Shown here: positions 41,157 to 49,549 of the stretch, in pieces
How the letters are laid out: each line of letters opens with the position of its first letter
How positions within the stretch are numbered: position 1 is the stretch's first letter
Source of the DNA: Paenibacillus_V sp046244365
GTDB lineage: Bacteria; Bacillota; Bacilli; Paenibacillales; NBRC-103111
Assembly: GCF_046244365.1 (NCBI RefSeq)
Contig: NZ_CP176395.1
Location: forward strand, 4,898,001 to 4,962,000
Direction of reading: 5' to 3'
Length of the DNA: 64,000 nt
Translations under genes and position numbers: made by a program
The notes under the pieces: model-generated
Database searches by the model: none
What the model was told of the DNA's origin: nothing
What the model saw: the letters and a program-made list of their open reading frames with translations, nothing else

Positions 41157-41197
41157 GGAAAAAGGGGCTTGTCTCAGACTAGCTGAAACAAGCCCCT
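41157..41197 (-). terminator. Terminator of the YflT-like gene
   Basis: AGGGGCTTGT/ACAAGCCCCT, ten pairs, with an inner TCAG/CTGA extension and five Ts on the minus strand, 24 bases behind the stop at 41221. Confidence 0.85.
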
Positions 41198-41220
41198 ATC
41201 TTAACCGCCCGCTTGAACCC

Positions 41221-41616
41221 TTAATGCATCATCGGCGGATAATAATAGATCGCAGGATCGTAATCATCGCCTCCATATTGCGTTCCGCCCCATGCGATCA
41301 CGACGATCTTGTCATTTTCCATTTCGGCTTCCAGTCGCTCCGCATCCGATTCGGTGAAGCCCATCGACCTCATTTTGGCACGCAGCTCGTCGCCCCGGGA
41401 GCGAAAAATATTGGCGATCGCAGTGCCGAGCCCCTCCTCGGGTACCCCGATCTGCCCAGCGCTCGCTCTTTCCGCTACGCGTTCTGTGCGGTCTTTATCG
41501 TAGGCCAGCACATAAATGTTGTCTTCCCTGTATCCTTCCGAACGAAACGTTCTAACTTGGACTTGTGCCGCATTCACATTGTCGACCGTCTTCACTTTCG
41601 TTTCCATGATTTTCAT
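41221..41616 (-). CDS. YflT-like general stress protein
   Basis: A 131-residue protein with the general stress protein 17M/YflT domain: VKTVDNVNAAQVQVRTFRSEGYREDNIYVLAYDKDRTERVAE is the typical first half, followed by a helical segment with LRAKMRSMGFTESDAERLEAEM. Family members are SigB-controlled in Bacillus; function unknown. GGAGGG is six bases before the ATG at 41616. The longer start at 41673 would overlap the -10 element of its SigB-type promoter and is rejected. Confidence 0.87.
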   Translation of the reverse strand: MKIMETKVKTVDNVNAAQVQVRTFRSEGYREDNIYVLAYDKDRTERVAERASAGQIGVPEEGLGTAIANIFRSRGDELRAKMRSMGFTESDAERLEAEMENDKIVVIAWGGTQYGGDDYDPAIYYYPPMMH

Positions 41617-41672
41617 ATAAATCCCTCCTAAATGAGAAATGATGAAGCTTGTATTCGTCTTGCTGATCATCA

Positions 41673-41698
41673 TTACCCGCTACCTTACGTATTGAAAC
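41673..41698 (-). promoter_or_regulatory. SigB-type promoter of the YflT-like gene
   Basis: On the minus strand, GTTTCA, 14 bases, GGGTAA, 56 bases before the ATG. Confidence 0.85.
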
Positions 41699-41831
41699 GG
41701 TTATGCCGGCTTATCCGTTACGATCTCTGCGGCACAACCTCATCCTTTCCCCGTAAAAAGCCCATAATCGCACGATTGGAACAGACCTACCCGTGACGCA
41801 TAAACGCACCAATAAATGAGAAATCCCCGGT

Positions 41832-42152
41832 TTAATCCAACAAAGGGGTTATGACCATCAGGAGCAAGGAAATGCAAAGCAATGAAAAGGTTACCGGTTT
41901 CGACAGCTTTTGCATCCCTGCTCCCTTGTACCATCCCGAGAATTGCAACCGGTTCCGATAAAGCACATAAATCAGGACGAGAATCGCGACTCTCGCGAGC
42001 CATGCATACTCATTTCGGTCTATAGGAAAGCCGGCAATGGAATACGCAGCATTCTGCAATACGCTGAACAAGATACCTAATACCATCACCAGCACGAGGA
42101 TGCGCAGCAGCTCTAACATATACCTCAGAATCGAAACCATCTCCCTCGACAA
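41832..42152 (-). CDS. Hypothetical three-helix membrane protein
   Basis: A 106-residue protein with hydrophobic segments at about residues 16-36, 48-66 and 85-104 and a short polar loop containing YRNRLQFSGWYKG. I do not recognise a family. There is no lipobox or signal cleavage site. No SigB-type promoter is seen upstream, unlike its neighbours. The stretch 41699-41831 behind it has nothing recognisable. Confidence 0.65.
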   Translation of the reverse strand: MSREMVSILRYMLELLRILVLVMVLGILFSVLQNAAYSIAGFPIDRNEYAWLARVAILVLIYVLYRNRLQFSGWYKGAGMQKLSKPVTFSLLCISLLLMVITPLLD

Positions 42153-42194
42153 TCGACAGTCGCCCTTGCACTATCGATATTTATCCCTATATCT

Positions 42195-42388
42195 CTATGA
42201 CTCGTCCGCATTCCCGGGAATCCGAACGATCGTTTCCCAATGCAGTACTAGCTCGGTAAAGCTTTTACTCGATCCCAGCCATTCCCCTTGTGCACGGAAT
42301 GATCGTTCTCATCGAACAGCATCGTGCTTTGTTGTGCAATGACCTGTATATCGAATCTCACCCCACTCCAACCGGCCTCAACCGCCAC
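42195..42388 (-). pseudogene. Frameshifted gene remnant
   Basis: Two overlapping minus-strand frames join into one plausible protein. The first reads WSGVRFDIQVIAQQSTMLFD and runs to about 42285; the second reads QGEWLGSSKSFTELVLHWET then IVRIPGNADES and ends in TAG at 42195. A one-base shift near GTGCACAAGG would connect them. No ribosome site precedes the only possible start (GTG 42388), which abuts the upstream terminator, so the 5' end also seems lost. Family not recognised. Confidence 0.45.
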
Positions 42389-42390
42389 AT

Positions 42391-42417
42391 AAAAAAAAGC
42401 CCGATTTCTCGGGCTTT
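42391..42417 (-). terminator. Terminator of the siderophore operon
   Basis: AGCCCGA/TCGGGCT with loop GAAA on the minus strand and eight Ts, 30 bases behind the esterase stop. Confidence 0.88.
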
Positions 42418-42446
42418 CTCCGGTTACGATGCGAAATAAATCTTAC

Positions 42447-43319
42447 CTACGCTTTCCCCCACGAAGGGCTTAAAGCAAACCGCACCGCGCGGTTGATCAA
42501 AACAGGAAGCACCGACACATGGCCTTCGTCCTCGAATTCGCGGAAGGCTACTCGCAAGCCCCTGCTTGTAAGAAGGGATAGACGCTCCGACATGTCCCTG
42601 GCGTTATCGTTCATCGGAATTCTAAGGTTCCCCTCGAATTCTCCTACCCCGATCAAAACACCTGCATCCAGTCTTTCCCGTTCGAGTCCCGCAGCAAATC
42701 GCCTTTCCGCCTCAAGCAGTACGCGCTGGTTCCAATGGATGGACGGACTGCCTGCGATATACGTTTGGAATGATCCGGGCTTGTTGAAAAGCGCATGCAG
42801 CACGAAGAGTCCTCCTAGCGAGTGGCCGAAAATCGTTTGTCTTTTCGGGTCGATGCTGAATTCGCGCTCGATTGCCGGCTTCAGCTCGTCTTCGATAAAC
42901 GCCAGGAACGATTCCGCACCGCCTTGTTCGGGCCAGGCTTTCCCGTCGGGGCTTTGCGGCAGTTCGCTTTCGGGCACCGGCATCGTAAAATCGCGATGAC
43001 GGGCGGGATCGAACGGCTCATCCGTCCGGTAGCCGATGCCGACGATTACGGCGGGAACGACCCCCGTCTTGTCCGGCCTCCTCCCTTGTACGCGAACCGC
43101 TTCCGTCATCGTCCCGAACACGGCATTCGCATCAAGCAAATAGATAACGGGATAACCGGTTGCAGGCGGTTCCTCCGCCGGCACGGCAATGAAGATCCGG
43201 TAGTGCCGGTTATTCGTGCGTGCCTGCATATCGCGCTGTATCGAACGGGGCATTTCAACCTTCTGCTCCTTCGCAGCCGCGGCACCCGTTGACATCCGTT
43301 CCGTTCCTCTGCTTTCCAT
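42447..43319 (-). CDS. Siderophore esterase (IroE/BesA-like)
   Basis: A 290-residue alpha/beta hydrolase of the esterase-D-like group that includes enterobactin and bacillibactin hydrolases. The nucleophile elbow is IFGHSLGGLFVLHAL, and a C-terminal histidine in FEDEGHVSVLP completes the triad; RQTIFGH and NRHYRIFIAVPAEEPP are family blocks. No signal peptide, so it acts in the cytosol, where it would open an imported ferric trilactone siderophore to release iron. It is last in the operon, 63 bases behind the permease. GGAGGAGG supports the 43319 start. Confidence 0.85.
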   Translation of the reverse strand: MESRGTERMSTGAAAAKEQKVEMPRSIQRDMQARTNNRHYRIFIAVPAEEPPATGYPVIYLLDANAVFGTMTEAVRVQGRRPDKTGVVPAVIVGIGYRTDEPFDPARHRDFTMPVPESELPQSPDGKAWPEQGGAESFLAFIEDELKPAIEREFSIDPKRQTIFGHSLGGLFVLHALFNKPGSFQTYIAGSPSIHWNQRVLLEAERRFAAGLERERLDAGVLIGVGEFEGNLRIPMNDNARDMSERLSLLTSRGLRVAFREFEDEGHVSVLPVLINRAVRFALSPSWGKA

Positions 43320-43382
43320 CGTTCCTCCTCCGCCTCTCTGACGGCTCCGATTGGAGCCCTTCTCTGAAACTTCTTTATTTAG

Positions 43383-44411
43383 CTAAGCCCGCACTTGTTT
43401 ACGGTAGAGTAATAAAATAAAATAGGGCACGCCTATAATCGCTACCACGATGCCGACCGGCAATTCCGCCGGGGCAAACAGCGATTTGCCGATATAGTCG
43501 GCAACCATAACGAGCAGCGCGCCGACGACGCCGCAAACCGGGATCATTCGCCTATGCGCGTTCCCGACAAGCCGCCTTGCGATATGCGGAGCCATCAAAC
43601 CGATAAAGCCGATGCCTCCCGAAACGGACACGCAGGCGCTGACGATGCCGATACCGCTCAAGAGGAAGATCGCTTTCTCCTTCTCGGCGGCCACTCCTAC
43701 GCTGACCACGCTGTCTCCGTCCATCTGGAACAAGTCCAGAATGTAGGACCGCCTAACGATGACCGGGATCAGCACGACAAGCCACGGCACGATCGAAGCG
43801 ATATATTTCCAGTTCGCATTATAGATGCTGCCGGAAATCCATACCGCAGCCATCTCAAAATCCTTGGCGTTCATCTTCAGCGTAATATAAAGCGAAACGG
43901 CTCCCAAGCCCGAAGCTATCGCAATGCCGGTTAACAAAAGACGCTGCGGCTCCAGCCGGCCGTTCTTCCATGCAAACGAGTAAATAAGCAGCGCCGCCGC
44001 AAGCCCGCCTGCCAGCCCGAACAGCGGCATGGCCAGGATGGGCATCCAGCCGGTTCCTTTTATCTGGCCTTGATAAAAGAACAAAAAAATGACCATCGCC
44101 GCGCCCGCTCCGGCGTTAATGCCGAGAATGCCGGGATCGGCCAAACCGTTGCGCGTAATCCCCTGCAAAACGGCGCCGGCGATGCCGAGCCCCATTCCCA
44201 CGAGAACCGCGATGACAATCCGGGGGAGGCGGAACTCGAAAATAACAAGATCCTGATCCCGCTGCGGATCGATCCGCAGCAGCGTACGCACGACGTCCTT
44301 CACGGAAATATCGAAGGCGCCGTTCGTCAGGCTCACGTACAACGTAATGAGCATAAGGCCTATGCCGATTGACATTACGGCGGCAAACCGGACTTTGGAT
44401 GACTTAGCCAC
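43383..44411 (-). CDS. FecCD-type iron-siderophore permease
   Basis: A 342-residue permease with about ten helices. The family blocks are RLPRIVIAVLVGMGLGIAGAVLQGITRN, PGILGINAGAGAAMVIF and GGIGFIGLMAPHIARRLVGNAHRRMIPVC. It forms a heterodimer with the product of the upstream overlapping gene (eight-base overlap) and imports siderophore delivered by the lipoprotein. No ATPase gene is present in this operon; a shared ATPase such as a FhuC/YusV homologue encoded elsewhere must power it. Confidence 0.92.
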   Translation of the reverse strand: MAKSSKVRFAAVMSIGIGLMLITLYVSLTNGAFDISVKDVVRTLLRIDPQRDQDLVIFEFRLPRIVIAVLVGMGLGIAGAVLQGITRNGLADPGILGINAGAGAAMVIFLFFYQGQIKGTGWMPILAMPLFGLAGGLAAALLIYSFAWKNGRLEPQRLLLTGIAIASGLGAVSLYITLKMNAKDFEMAAVWISGSIYNANWKYIASIVPWLVVLIPVIVRRSYILDLFQMDGDSVVSVGVAAEKEKAIFLLSGIGIVSACVSVSGGIGFIGLMAPHIARRLVGNAHRRMIPVCGVVGALLVMVADYIGKSLFAPAELPVGIVVAIIGVPYFILLLYRKQVRA

Positions 44412-45411
44412 GCACAGCGCCTCCCTTCGTCCTTACTAAATACAGAAAGAACAGGACGCCGAGCAAAGCCGTAACGACGCCGATGGGCATCTCGTATGGA
44501 TAGTTGAGAAATCTGCTAAGCACGTCGCATAACGCCAGGAAGATACCTCCCAGCACCGCTGAGCAAGGAATGACCCGGCGGTAATCGACTCCGGTCATAA
44601 ACCGTGCGATATGCGGAACGATGAGTCCGACAAAACCGATCTTCCCGGCCAGCGCAACGGATATCCCGGTAAGCAGGATGACGCTCAAGGTCGCGATCAG
44701 CTTGATCATCCATGTTTTTTGTCCCAAGCTGACGGCAATGTCCTCCCCGAGGGACAGCACCGAGATCGATTTGGATATCCATACGGCCATGACGAGACCG
44801 ATGATGGCAAACGGAATCGTCAGCTTGATAAGCGCCGGATCCAGCTGATGCAGCCTTGCATTATACCAGAAGCTAATATTTTGCGAGACTTGAAAATAGG
44901 TCGATAATGCCGCCGATATGCTGCTGAGAAACGTGCCGATGATCGTGCCCAGGATCGCCATCCGAACGGGCGAGAGCCCGCCGGGAAGCGCGCCAGCCAG
45001 CCCGAATACGATGATCACGCTAAAGGCCGAGCCCGCAAAGGAGTATACGATCATGTCCATGGAGGAGGCGTTCGGCATGAAAACCATGCAGAGGGTAACG
45101 GCAAATGCGGAGCCGTCCGAAACCCCCATGATCGAGGGCGAGGCCAAATAATTGCGCGTCATTCCTTGCATAAGCGCTCCGGATACGGCGAGAAAGGCGC
45201 CGATCAACAGCGCCCCAACGGCTCTCGGAATACGGGAATGCATAATGATTTGATGGTCTGCGTTGCCCGGATCAAAATGGAGCAGCGCCTCTCGTACCGT
45301 GCCGAACTCGATATGCTTAGGCCCGTACAGAACCGACAGCAGCATCGTGAATACGATGACGACCGGAGAACTCCATAGGATCAGGGCTGTAGCGGGATTT
45401 TTTACTCGCAT
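44404..45411 (-). CDS. FecCD-type iron-siderophore permease
   Basis: A 335-residue permease, partner of the following gene. Blocks are RIPRAVGALLIGAFLAVSGALMQGMTRNYLASPSIMGVSDG and GKIGFVGLIVPHIARFMTGVDYRRVIPCSA. About ten membrane helices. It lies ten bases behind the binding lipoprotein and overlaps the second permease by eight bases. The layout resembles feuABC of B. subtilis (bacillibactin import). Confidence 0.92.
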   Translation of the reverse strand: MRVKNPATALILWSSPVVIVFTMLLSVLYGPKHIEFGTVREALLHFDPGNADHQIIMHSRIPRAVGALLIGAFLAVSGALMQGMTRNYLASPSIMGVSDGSAFAVTLCMVFMPNASSMDMIVYSFAGSAFSVIIVFGLAGALPGGLSPVRMAILGTIIGTFLSSISAALSTYFQVSQNISFWYNARLHQLDPALIKLTIPFAIIGLVMAVWISKSISVLSLGEDIAVSLGQKTWMIKLIATLSVILLTGISVALAGKIGFVGLIVPHIARFMTGVDYRRVIPCSAVLGGIFLALCDVLSRFLNYPYEMPIGVVTALLGVLFFLYLVRTKGGAVRG

Positions 45412-45421
45412 GCCGTCCGTC

Positions 45422-46450
45422 TCACTTTGCTTGGTTGAATGTGATCTTTTTCAATGCGTCCAGGAACGCGATTTTGCTGTAAGCCGTCCCGCCTTGGGTA
45501 AGCGGGTCCACGAGGTTGACATACAAATTGCCGTTTTTCACCGCATTCACACTCTTGAAAATCGGATTGTTCTTCAAATCGTCCAGCGCTTTCGGCGTAT
45601 CTTTATTCTCGTCCTCCGAGAATTGAATGAAGAGGTAATCCGGGTTGATTTCCGTCAGCTTTTCCATGGAAATCTGCTGCTGAGCCTTCGCCTGCTTCAC
45701 TTCAGCGGGAACGGTTGCGCCGAGCTCCGCATACAGCGACGGATTGAAGAACACGTCCTCGGGATAGACGAACAGATTGCCCGTCCGGACCCGAACGGCC
45801 AGAACCTCTTTTTCCTTGATGACAGGAGCGATCTTCTCCTTTACCGCTTTGAGATCGTCCTTGTATGTTTGCAGCGCCTTCTTGGCCTGCTCCTGTTTCC
45901 CGGTCAGCTCCGCAAGCAGATTCAAGTTCGCCTCCCAGTCCGTCGAAATATGGGAAACCGGAATCGTAGTGGCGATCTTGGCAAACTTCTCCGCCGTCTC
46001 GGCAGGGAATTTGGTGCTGCTAAGAATGATATCGGGCTTCAGCTTCAAAATGGTTTCGAGGCTCGGCTGCGTCTTCTCTCCGACACCCGTTACGCCATCG
46101 GTTATTTTGTCAAACAGCGAAGGGAACTTCCCGCCGACGGTAATCGCTCCAAGCGGCTTGACACCTAGCACCAAGGCATCCTCCATCGATTCCAACGACC
46201 CGCTGATGACGATCTTGTCGGTTTGGCCCGGAACCGTATACGATTTGCCCAAATAACTGATCGAGCGAGGCGCCGTTGAAGCGGCTGACGGACTGACGGA
46301 CGGACTCGCCGATGGACTCGGACTCGTACCGGCGCTCTTCGGGCTTGCCGAAGCGCCGCTTACCGGCTTCGCCTCCTCCTTCGCTCCGCATGCCGCCAAT
46401 CCGAGCATCAGGATCGATGCTATACCAAGTGCCAAAACTCTTTTATTCAT
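45422..46450 (-). CDS. Iron-siderophore binding lipoprotein
   Basis: A 342-residue class III (FecB/PeripBP_2) binding protein. The signal peptide ends in the lipobox LGLAACG, followed by a Ser/Pro/Ala-rich linker (about 30-60), then the binding domain (VISGSLESMEDALVLGVKPLGAI, LETILKLKPDIILSS, ELTGKQEQAKKALQTYKDDL). It captures the ferric siderophore outside the membrane. A Fur box lies 37 bases upstream, so the operon should be induced by iron limitation. Confidence 0.92.
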   Translation of the reverse strand: MNKRVLALGIASILMLGLAACGAKEEAKPVSGASASPKSAGTSPSPSASPSVSPSAASTAPRSISYLGKSYTVPGQTDKIVISGSLESMEDALVLGVKPLGAITVGGKFPSLFDKITDGVTGVGEKTQPSLETILKLKPDIILSSTKFPAETAEKFAKIATTIPVSHISTDWEANLNLLAELTGKQEQAKKALQTYKDDLKAVKEKIAPVIKEKEVLAVRVRTGNLFVYPEDVFFNPSLYAELGATVPAEVKQAKAQQQISMEKLTEINPDYLFIQFSEDENKDTPKALDDLKNNPIFKSVNAVKNGNLYVNLVDPLTQGGTAYSKIAFLDALKKITFNQAK

Positions 46451-46486
46451 TACTATACGTTCCCCTCTCCACTGCCTTCGTTTAAT

Positions 46487-46507
46487 TGATAACGATTCTC
46501 ATTATAA
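46487..46507. promoter_or_regulatory. Fur box of the siderophore uptake operon
   Basis: TGATAACGATTCTCATTATAA matches the 19-base Fur consensus (GATAATGATTATCATTATC) with few mismatches. It lies between the binding-protein gene and the AraC regulator. Confidence 0.85.
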
Positions 46508-46548
46508 ACCGCCTATTCGGGAGCGAACATGGACAATAGCAAGAATCA

Positions 46549-48156
46549 TTATGGACGATCTCCACATACCTGCAGAAGCAGATCTTCAATCATTCGTTCG
46601 CAAGCGTATGCGGAATATTCCCGCCAAGGATCCGATGAAATCAGGTATACCTGGTTTTGGCGCACCGCCTTCAGGTTCTTCCACATTGATGACGCTTGAA
46701 GCGTCTGCCAACGGCTCAAGGATTCCGGCTCCTGACAAACATTCAGCAAAATACGGTCCGCATCGTACGCGGTAAGCTGTTCCTCCGAGATCGGCTGCTT
46801 GTAGTGATCGGCATGAAAGCCGGGAAACGGCTTCATCCGCAAGTCACGGTAAAGCACGTCTCTCATCCCCCGGGTCGGACATACATAAAAGCTTTGCTTA
46901 TGGAAGCTCACCGGGAGGACGAGCTCTTCCTTCAATTCCTTATTCACCCGTTCCCGGACATGATCCGCTCTCCGGTCGTAGCTGCGCAGCCAGCTTTCCG
47001 CTTCCTGGGATGCGCCTAGCACATCCGCCGTCAGCCGGAACTGCTCCCGCCAATCCGTTCCTCCGGAAGGGATATAATGAACCGGCGCGATTCTCTCAAG
47101 CCGCTCCCTCTCATCCGCTTCCATATCGTCCAGACTCAGGATCAAATCCGGTCTGTCTTGATCGAGCGCTCTAATATTCGCTTCCCAATCCTCGTTAAAC
47201 CGGTAAGCGCTAAGGTGCAGCGGGATATCCGCGCGATATGTCCTATAATAGTAAGCCGTCCATTTGGGGTGAAGCGGAGCGGCGTAAGGGATCGTCTTCA
47301 GGGCAAGCAAATGGCCGAGTACGTGCGGCATGTAAGCGGCTATCTTGCGGCGGCGGTTTTTCAAATATGCCGTGGGCGACACCCCTACCGATTTCTTGAA
47401 CATGCGGCTAAAATAAAACTCGTCGCCATACCCGATCTGATGGGCGATATCGCGCAAGCGGACATCCGAACTCACCATGAGCTGCTTAGCGGCATTTACC
47501 CTTATCTCCGTCACGTAATCGATCGCGCTGATCCCATACGTCTTTTTGAACAGATTCACGTAATATTTCGGGCTGATCTCCGCCATTCGAGCCAACTGCT
47601 CGATCGTCAGACTCTCGCTGTAGTGGTTCTCGATATAGGCTCTGGTACGGTCCAGTGCGGTGCGCGAATCCGACTCGGGCTCGTACCGGAATTGCTTGAT
47701 TACCCAGTGCAGCAGTTCCTGAAAAGCGGCTTGCCCGCCAAAACGCTCCAATGGCCGCTCGCTGCGGAAATGGTCATAAACCTTATCGCATAGGACGAGC
47801 ATCCGCGTATCGGCGTGAACCGGAATTTCCCCATGGTACGGGAAGACGAAGTCGGATTCCGAATCGCGTTTGACATCGAACGTAATCTTATAAAGATCCG
47901 GCTTTTCCCCTTTTCCGGCAGTTAGGCCGACGGTTTGTCCGGGAAGCGCGATATGTACGGTATCCTGGCTGAGCCGGTACTCCTGCAGATCGATCGTCAG
48001 CCGGCCTTCGCCTCCTTTGGCAACGAACAGGACATGCGATTCGATCAGCTGCTGTTCCTTGCCCATCGAACGAAGTCGATCGATGCCGCGAAGCTTGCAC
48101 CACAGATCGTCTAACGAAGCGTGCACTTGCAAATCTTGATAACTGGACTTGGACAA
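46549..48156 (-). CDS. AraC regulator fused to a siderophore-binding domain (Btr-like)
   Basis: A 535-residue protein. An AraC-type DNA-binding domain (about residues 165-265) has LTIEQLARMAEISPKYYVNLFKKTYG and VRLRDIAHQIGYGDEFYFSRMFKKSVGVSPTAYL. The C-terminal 260 residues are a class III periplasmic-binding-protein fold (ALDQDRPDLILSLDDMEADE, FRLTADVLGASQEAESWL, DRILLNVCQEP) acting inside the cell. This is the layout of Btr, which activates siderophore import when ferri-siderophore is bound. It precedes the uptake operon on the same strand and has its own Fur box. Confidence 0.9.
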   Translation of the reverse strand: MSKSSYQDLQVHASLDDLWCKLRGIDRLRSMGKEQQLIESHVLFVAKGGEGRLTIDLQEYRLSQDTVHIALPGQTVGLTAGKGEKPDLYKITFDVKRDSESDFVFPYHGEIPVHADTRMLVLCDKVYDHFRSERPLERFGGQAAFQELLHWVIKQFRYEPESDSRTALDRTRAYIENHYSESLTIEQLARMAEISPKYYVNLFKKTYGISAIDYVTEIRVNAAKQLMVSSDVRLRDIAHQIGYGDEFYFSRMFKKSVGVSPTAYLKNRRRKIAAYMPHVLGHLLALKTIPYAAPLHPKWTAYYYRTYRADIPLHLSAYRFNEDWEANIRALDQDRPDLILSLDDMEADERERLERIAPVHYIPSGGTDWREQFRLTADVLGASQEAESWLRSYDRRADHVRERVNKELKEELVLPVSFHKQSFYVCPTRGMRDVLYRDLRMKPFPGFHADHYKQPISEEQLTAYDADRILLNVCQEPESLSRWQTLQASSMWKNLKAVRQNQVYLISSDPWREYSAYACERMIEDLLLQVCGDRP

Positions 48157-48183
48157 GAGGAATCCCCCTCTAAATCATGCGAA

Positions 48184-48198
48184 TGATAATCATTATCA
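48184..48198. promoter_or_regulatory. Fur box of the Btr-like gene
   Basis: TGATAATCATTATCA is a perfect 7-1-7 Fur palindrome, 28 bases before the regulator start. Confidence 0.9.
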
Positions 48199-48283
48199 TG
48201 TAATAGGCTAGCATAGAGGCAGTAACAGGTCAAGAGGATAACGCTTTCTAGAAAACTCTAGTAACAATCAAGTAAACATAAAG

Positions 48284-48316
48284 ACACACCGCAGAGAAAT
48301 CGGCGGTGTGTTTTTT
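48284..48316. terminator. Terminator hairpin
   Basis: ACACACCGC/GCGGTGTGT, nine pairs. The T run is strong on the plus strand (six Ts) and weak on the minus strand. It sits two bases behind the minus-strand gene ending at 48318, so it probably serves that gene. Confidence 0.65.
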
Positions 48317-48317
48317 C

Positions 48318-49430
48318 TTATGGGGAATAGCTGGCGGTTCCGTCCATATCGACGGCTCTGCCGTTTATTTTAGCTTCGGCGAAGGTTGCTTGCCGAATGA
48401 TCGCATAAATATCGCACAACCGAAACAGCTGTTCGATGTGATAAACGCCGAAAGGCAGTTCGGAGCGATAAACCGTATCCGATATATGTGCGGCAATCTT
48501 AGCCGTCATATCCGCTTCATGATGTCCGTGCACCGTAAGCTCCGCTTCGATCTCCTCGCTGCCTCTCCTCCCCTTTGCATCGACTTTAACGGCATACCTG
48601 TCGTCGCCGAAGCTGAGCAATCCGAAGCTGCGGATAACGGCTTGACGAAACCATGCGACGCTCAGCATACGGAACAGACCCGACGCTTTCAGAACGGCCA
48701 GGAAGGAAGTTGCCATACCGGAGTCCAAGCAAAGCCGCGTAGCTACACTCGGCACGTTAAGCGTCCTAGGAAGCGATTGCTGATCCGCAAAAGGAAAGAG
48801 GAAAGCTTTTTTGCGGGACAGATCCGAACCAAAATCCATACGCTTCCCCTTCGTAAAGCTGTAAGCGGTGACGCTCCGGTTATTTTGCATAATCGCATAC
48901 CGCGCGTTCAGATTATCGACCGTCCATTCGATTGCCGCTCGGCCATGCTTGTCCCCAAGTCCCAGCATGATCCCGATCTCGATGGTCTTCGTTTCATCCA
49001 TCCACCGAGATGCCTGCACAGCCAAAAGATTCGTAAGACCCGGAGCGAGCCCGACGCTAAGAACAGCCGTTGCCCGAGCATCCTCGGCCGCCTTATGCAA
49101 GCTTTCCGCTTGAGACAAAAAAGCGCCGTTCGCCGAAATGTCTACGTAATGCGTGCCGCTGCGTATGCAAGCCTTCACGAAAGAAGTGTCCGTTTGATCC
49201 AGGCACATGACGATCAGCCTCGCGCGTTCAAAAAAGGACAAGTCAACCGGCTTGCTAATGTCCGCTTGCAGCGGTTTGACTCTGCCGTTCGTCGTTTGGC
49301 AAAACGCCTCGGCGCGCTTCAAATTGCGTCCGGCCGCGTAAACTTTGCCCGGGTAGATTTCGCCCAGGGATTCGCATATCATTTGACCTACGTGGCCGTA
49401 ACCGCCTATTACGATGATGTCTTCTTTCAA
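48318..49430 (-). CDS. Saccharopine-dehydrogenase-like NADP-binding protein
   Basis: A 370-residue protein with an N-terminal Rossmann motif (IIVIGGYGHVGQMICESLG) and the saccharopine dehydrogenase-like pattern: ARLIVMCLDQTDTSFVKACIRSGTHYVDISAN, then LSVGLAPGLTNLLAVQAS. Members reduce imines or link amino acids to keto acids; the substrate is unknown. A Fur-like box 39 bases upstream and its position beside siderophore uptake suggest an iron-related role. It diverges from a LuxR-type regulator. Confidence 0.8.
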   Translation of the reverse strand: MKEDIIVIGGYGHVGQMICESLGEIYPGKVYAAGRNLKRAEAFCQTTNGRVKPLQADISKPVDLSFFERARLIVMCLDQTDTSFVKACIRSGTHYVDISANGAFLSQAESLHKAAEDARATAVLSVGLAPGLTNLLAVQASRWMDETKTIEIGIMLGLGDKHGRAAIEWTVDNLNARYAIMQNNRSVTAYSFTKGKRMDFGSDLSRKKAFLFPFADQQSLPRTLNVPSVATRLCLDSGMATSFLAVLKASGLFRMLSVAWFRQAVIRSFGLLSFGDDRYAVKVDAKGRRGSEEIEAELTVHGHHEADMTAKIAAHISDTVYRSELPFGVYHIEQLFRLCDIYAIIRQATFAEAKINGRAVDMDGTASYSP

Positions 49431-49468
49431 TCCTTTTCAACTCCCCGCTTTTCCTATACACTAACTAT

Positions 49469-49483
49469 CAAGAATCATTCTCA
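49469..49483. promoter_or_regulatory. Fur-like box in a divergent gap
   Basis: On the minus strand TGAGAATGATTCTTG, a 7-1-7 type dyad with moderate match to Fur consensus. It is placed between the saccharopine-dehydrogenase-like gene and the LuxR gene and could control either. Confidence 0.55.
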
Positions 49484-49549
49484 ATTATAACGATGACATA
49501 CAAAAGCACCATCCCATTTAAGTGGGATAGTGCCGATAGGAGATCCTTC

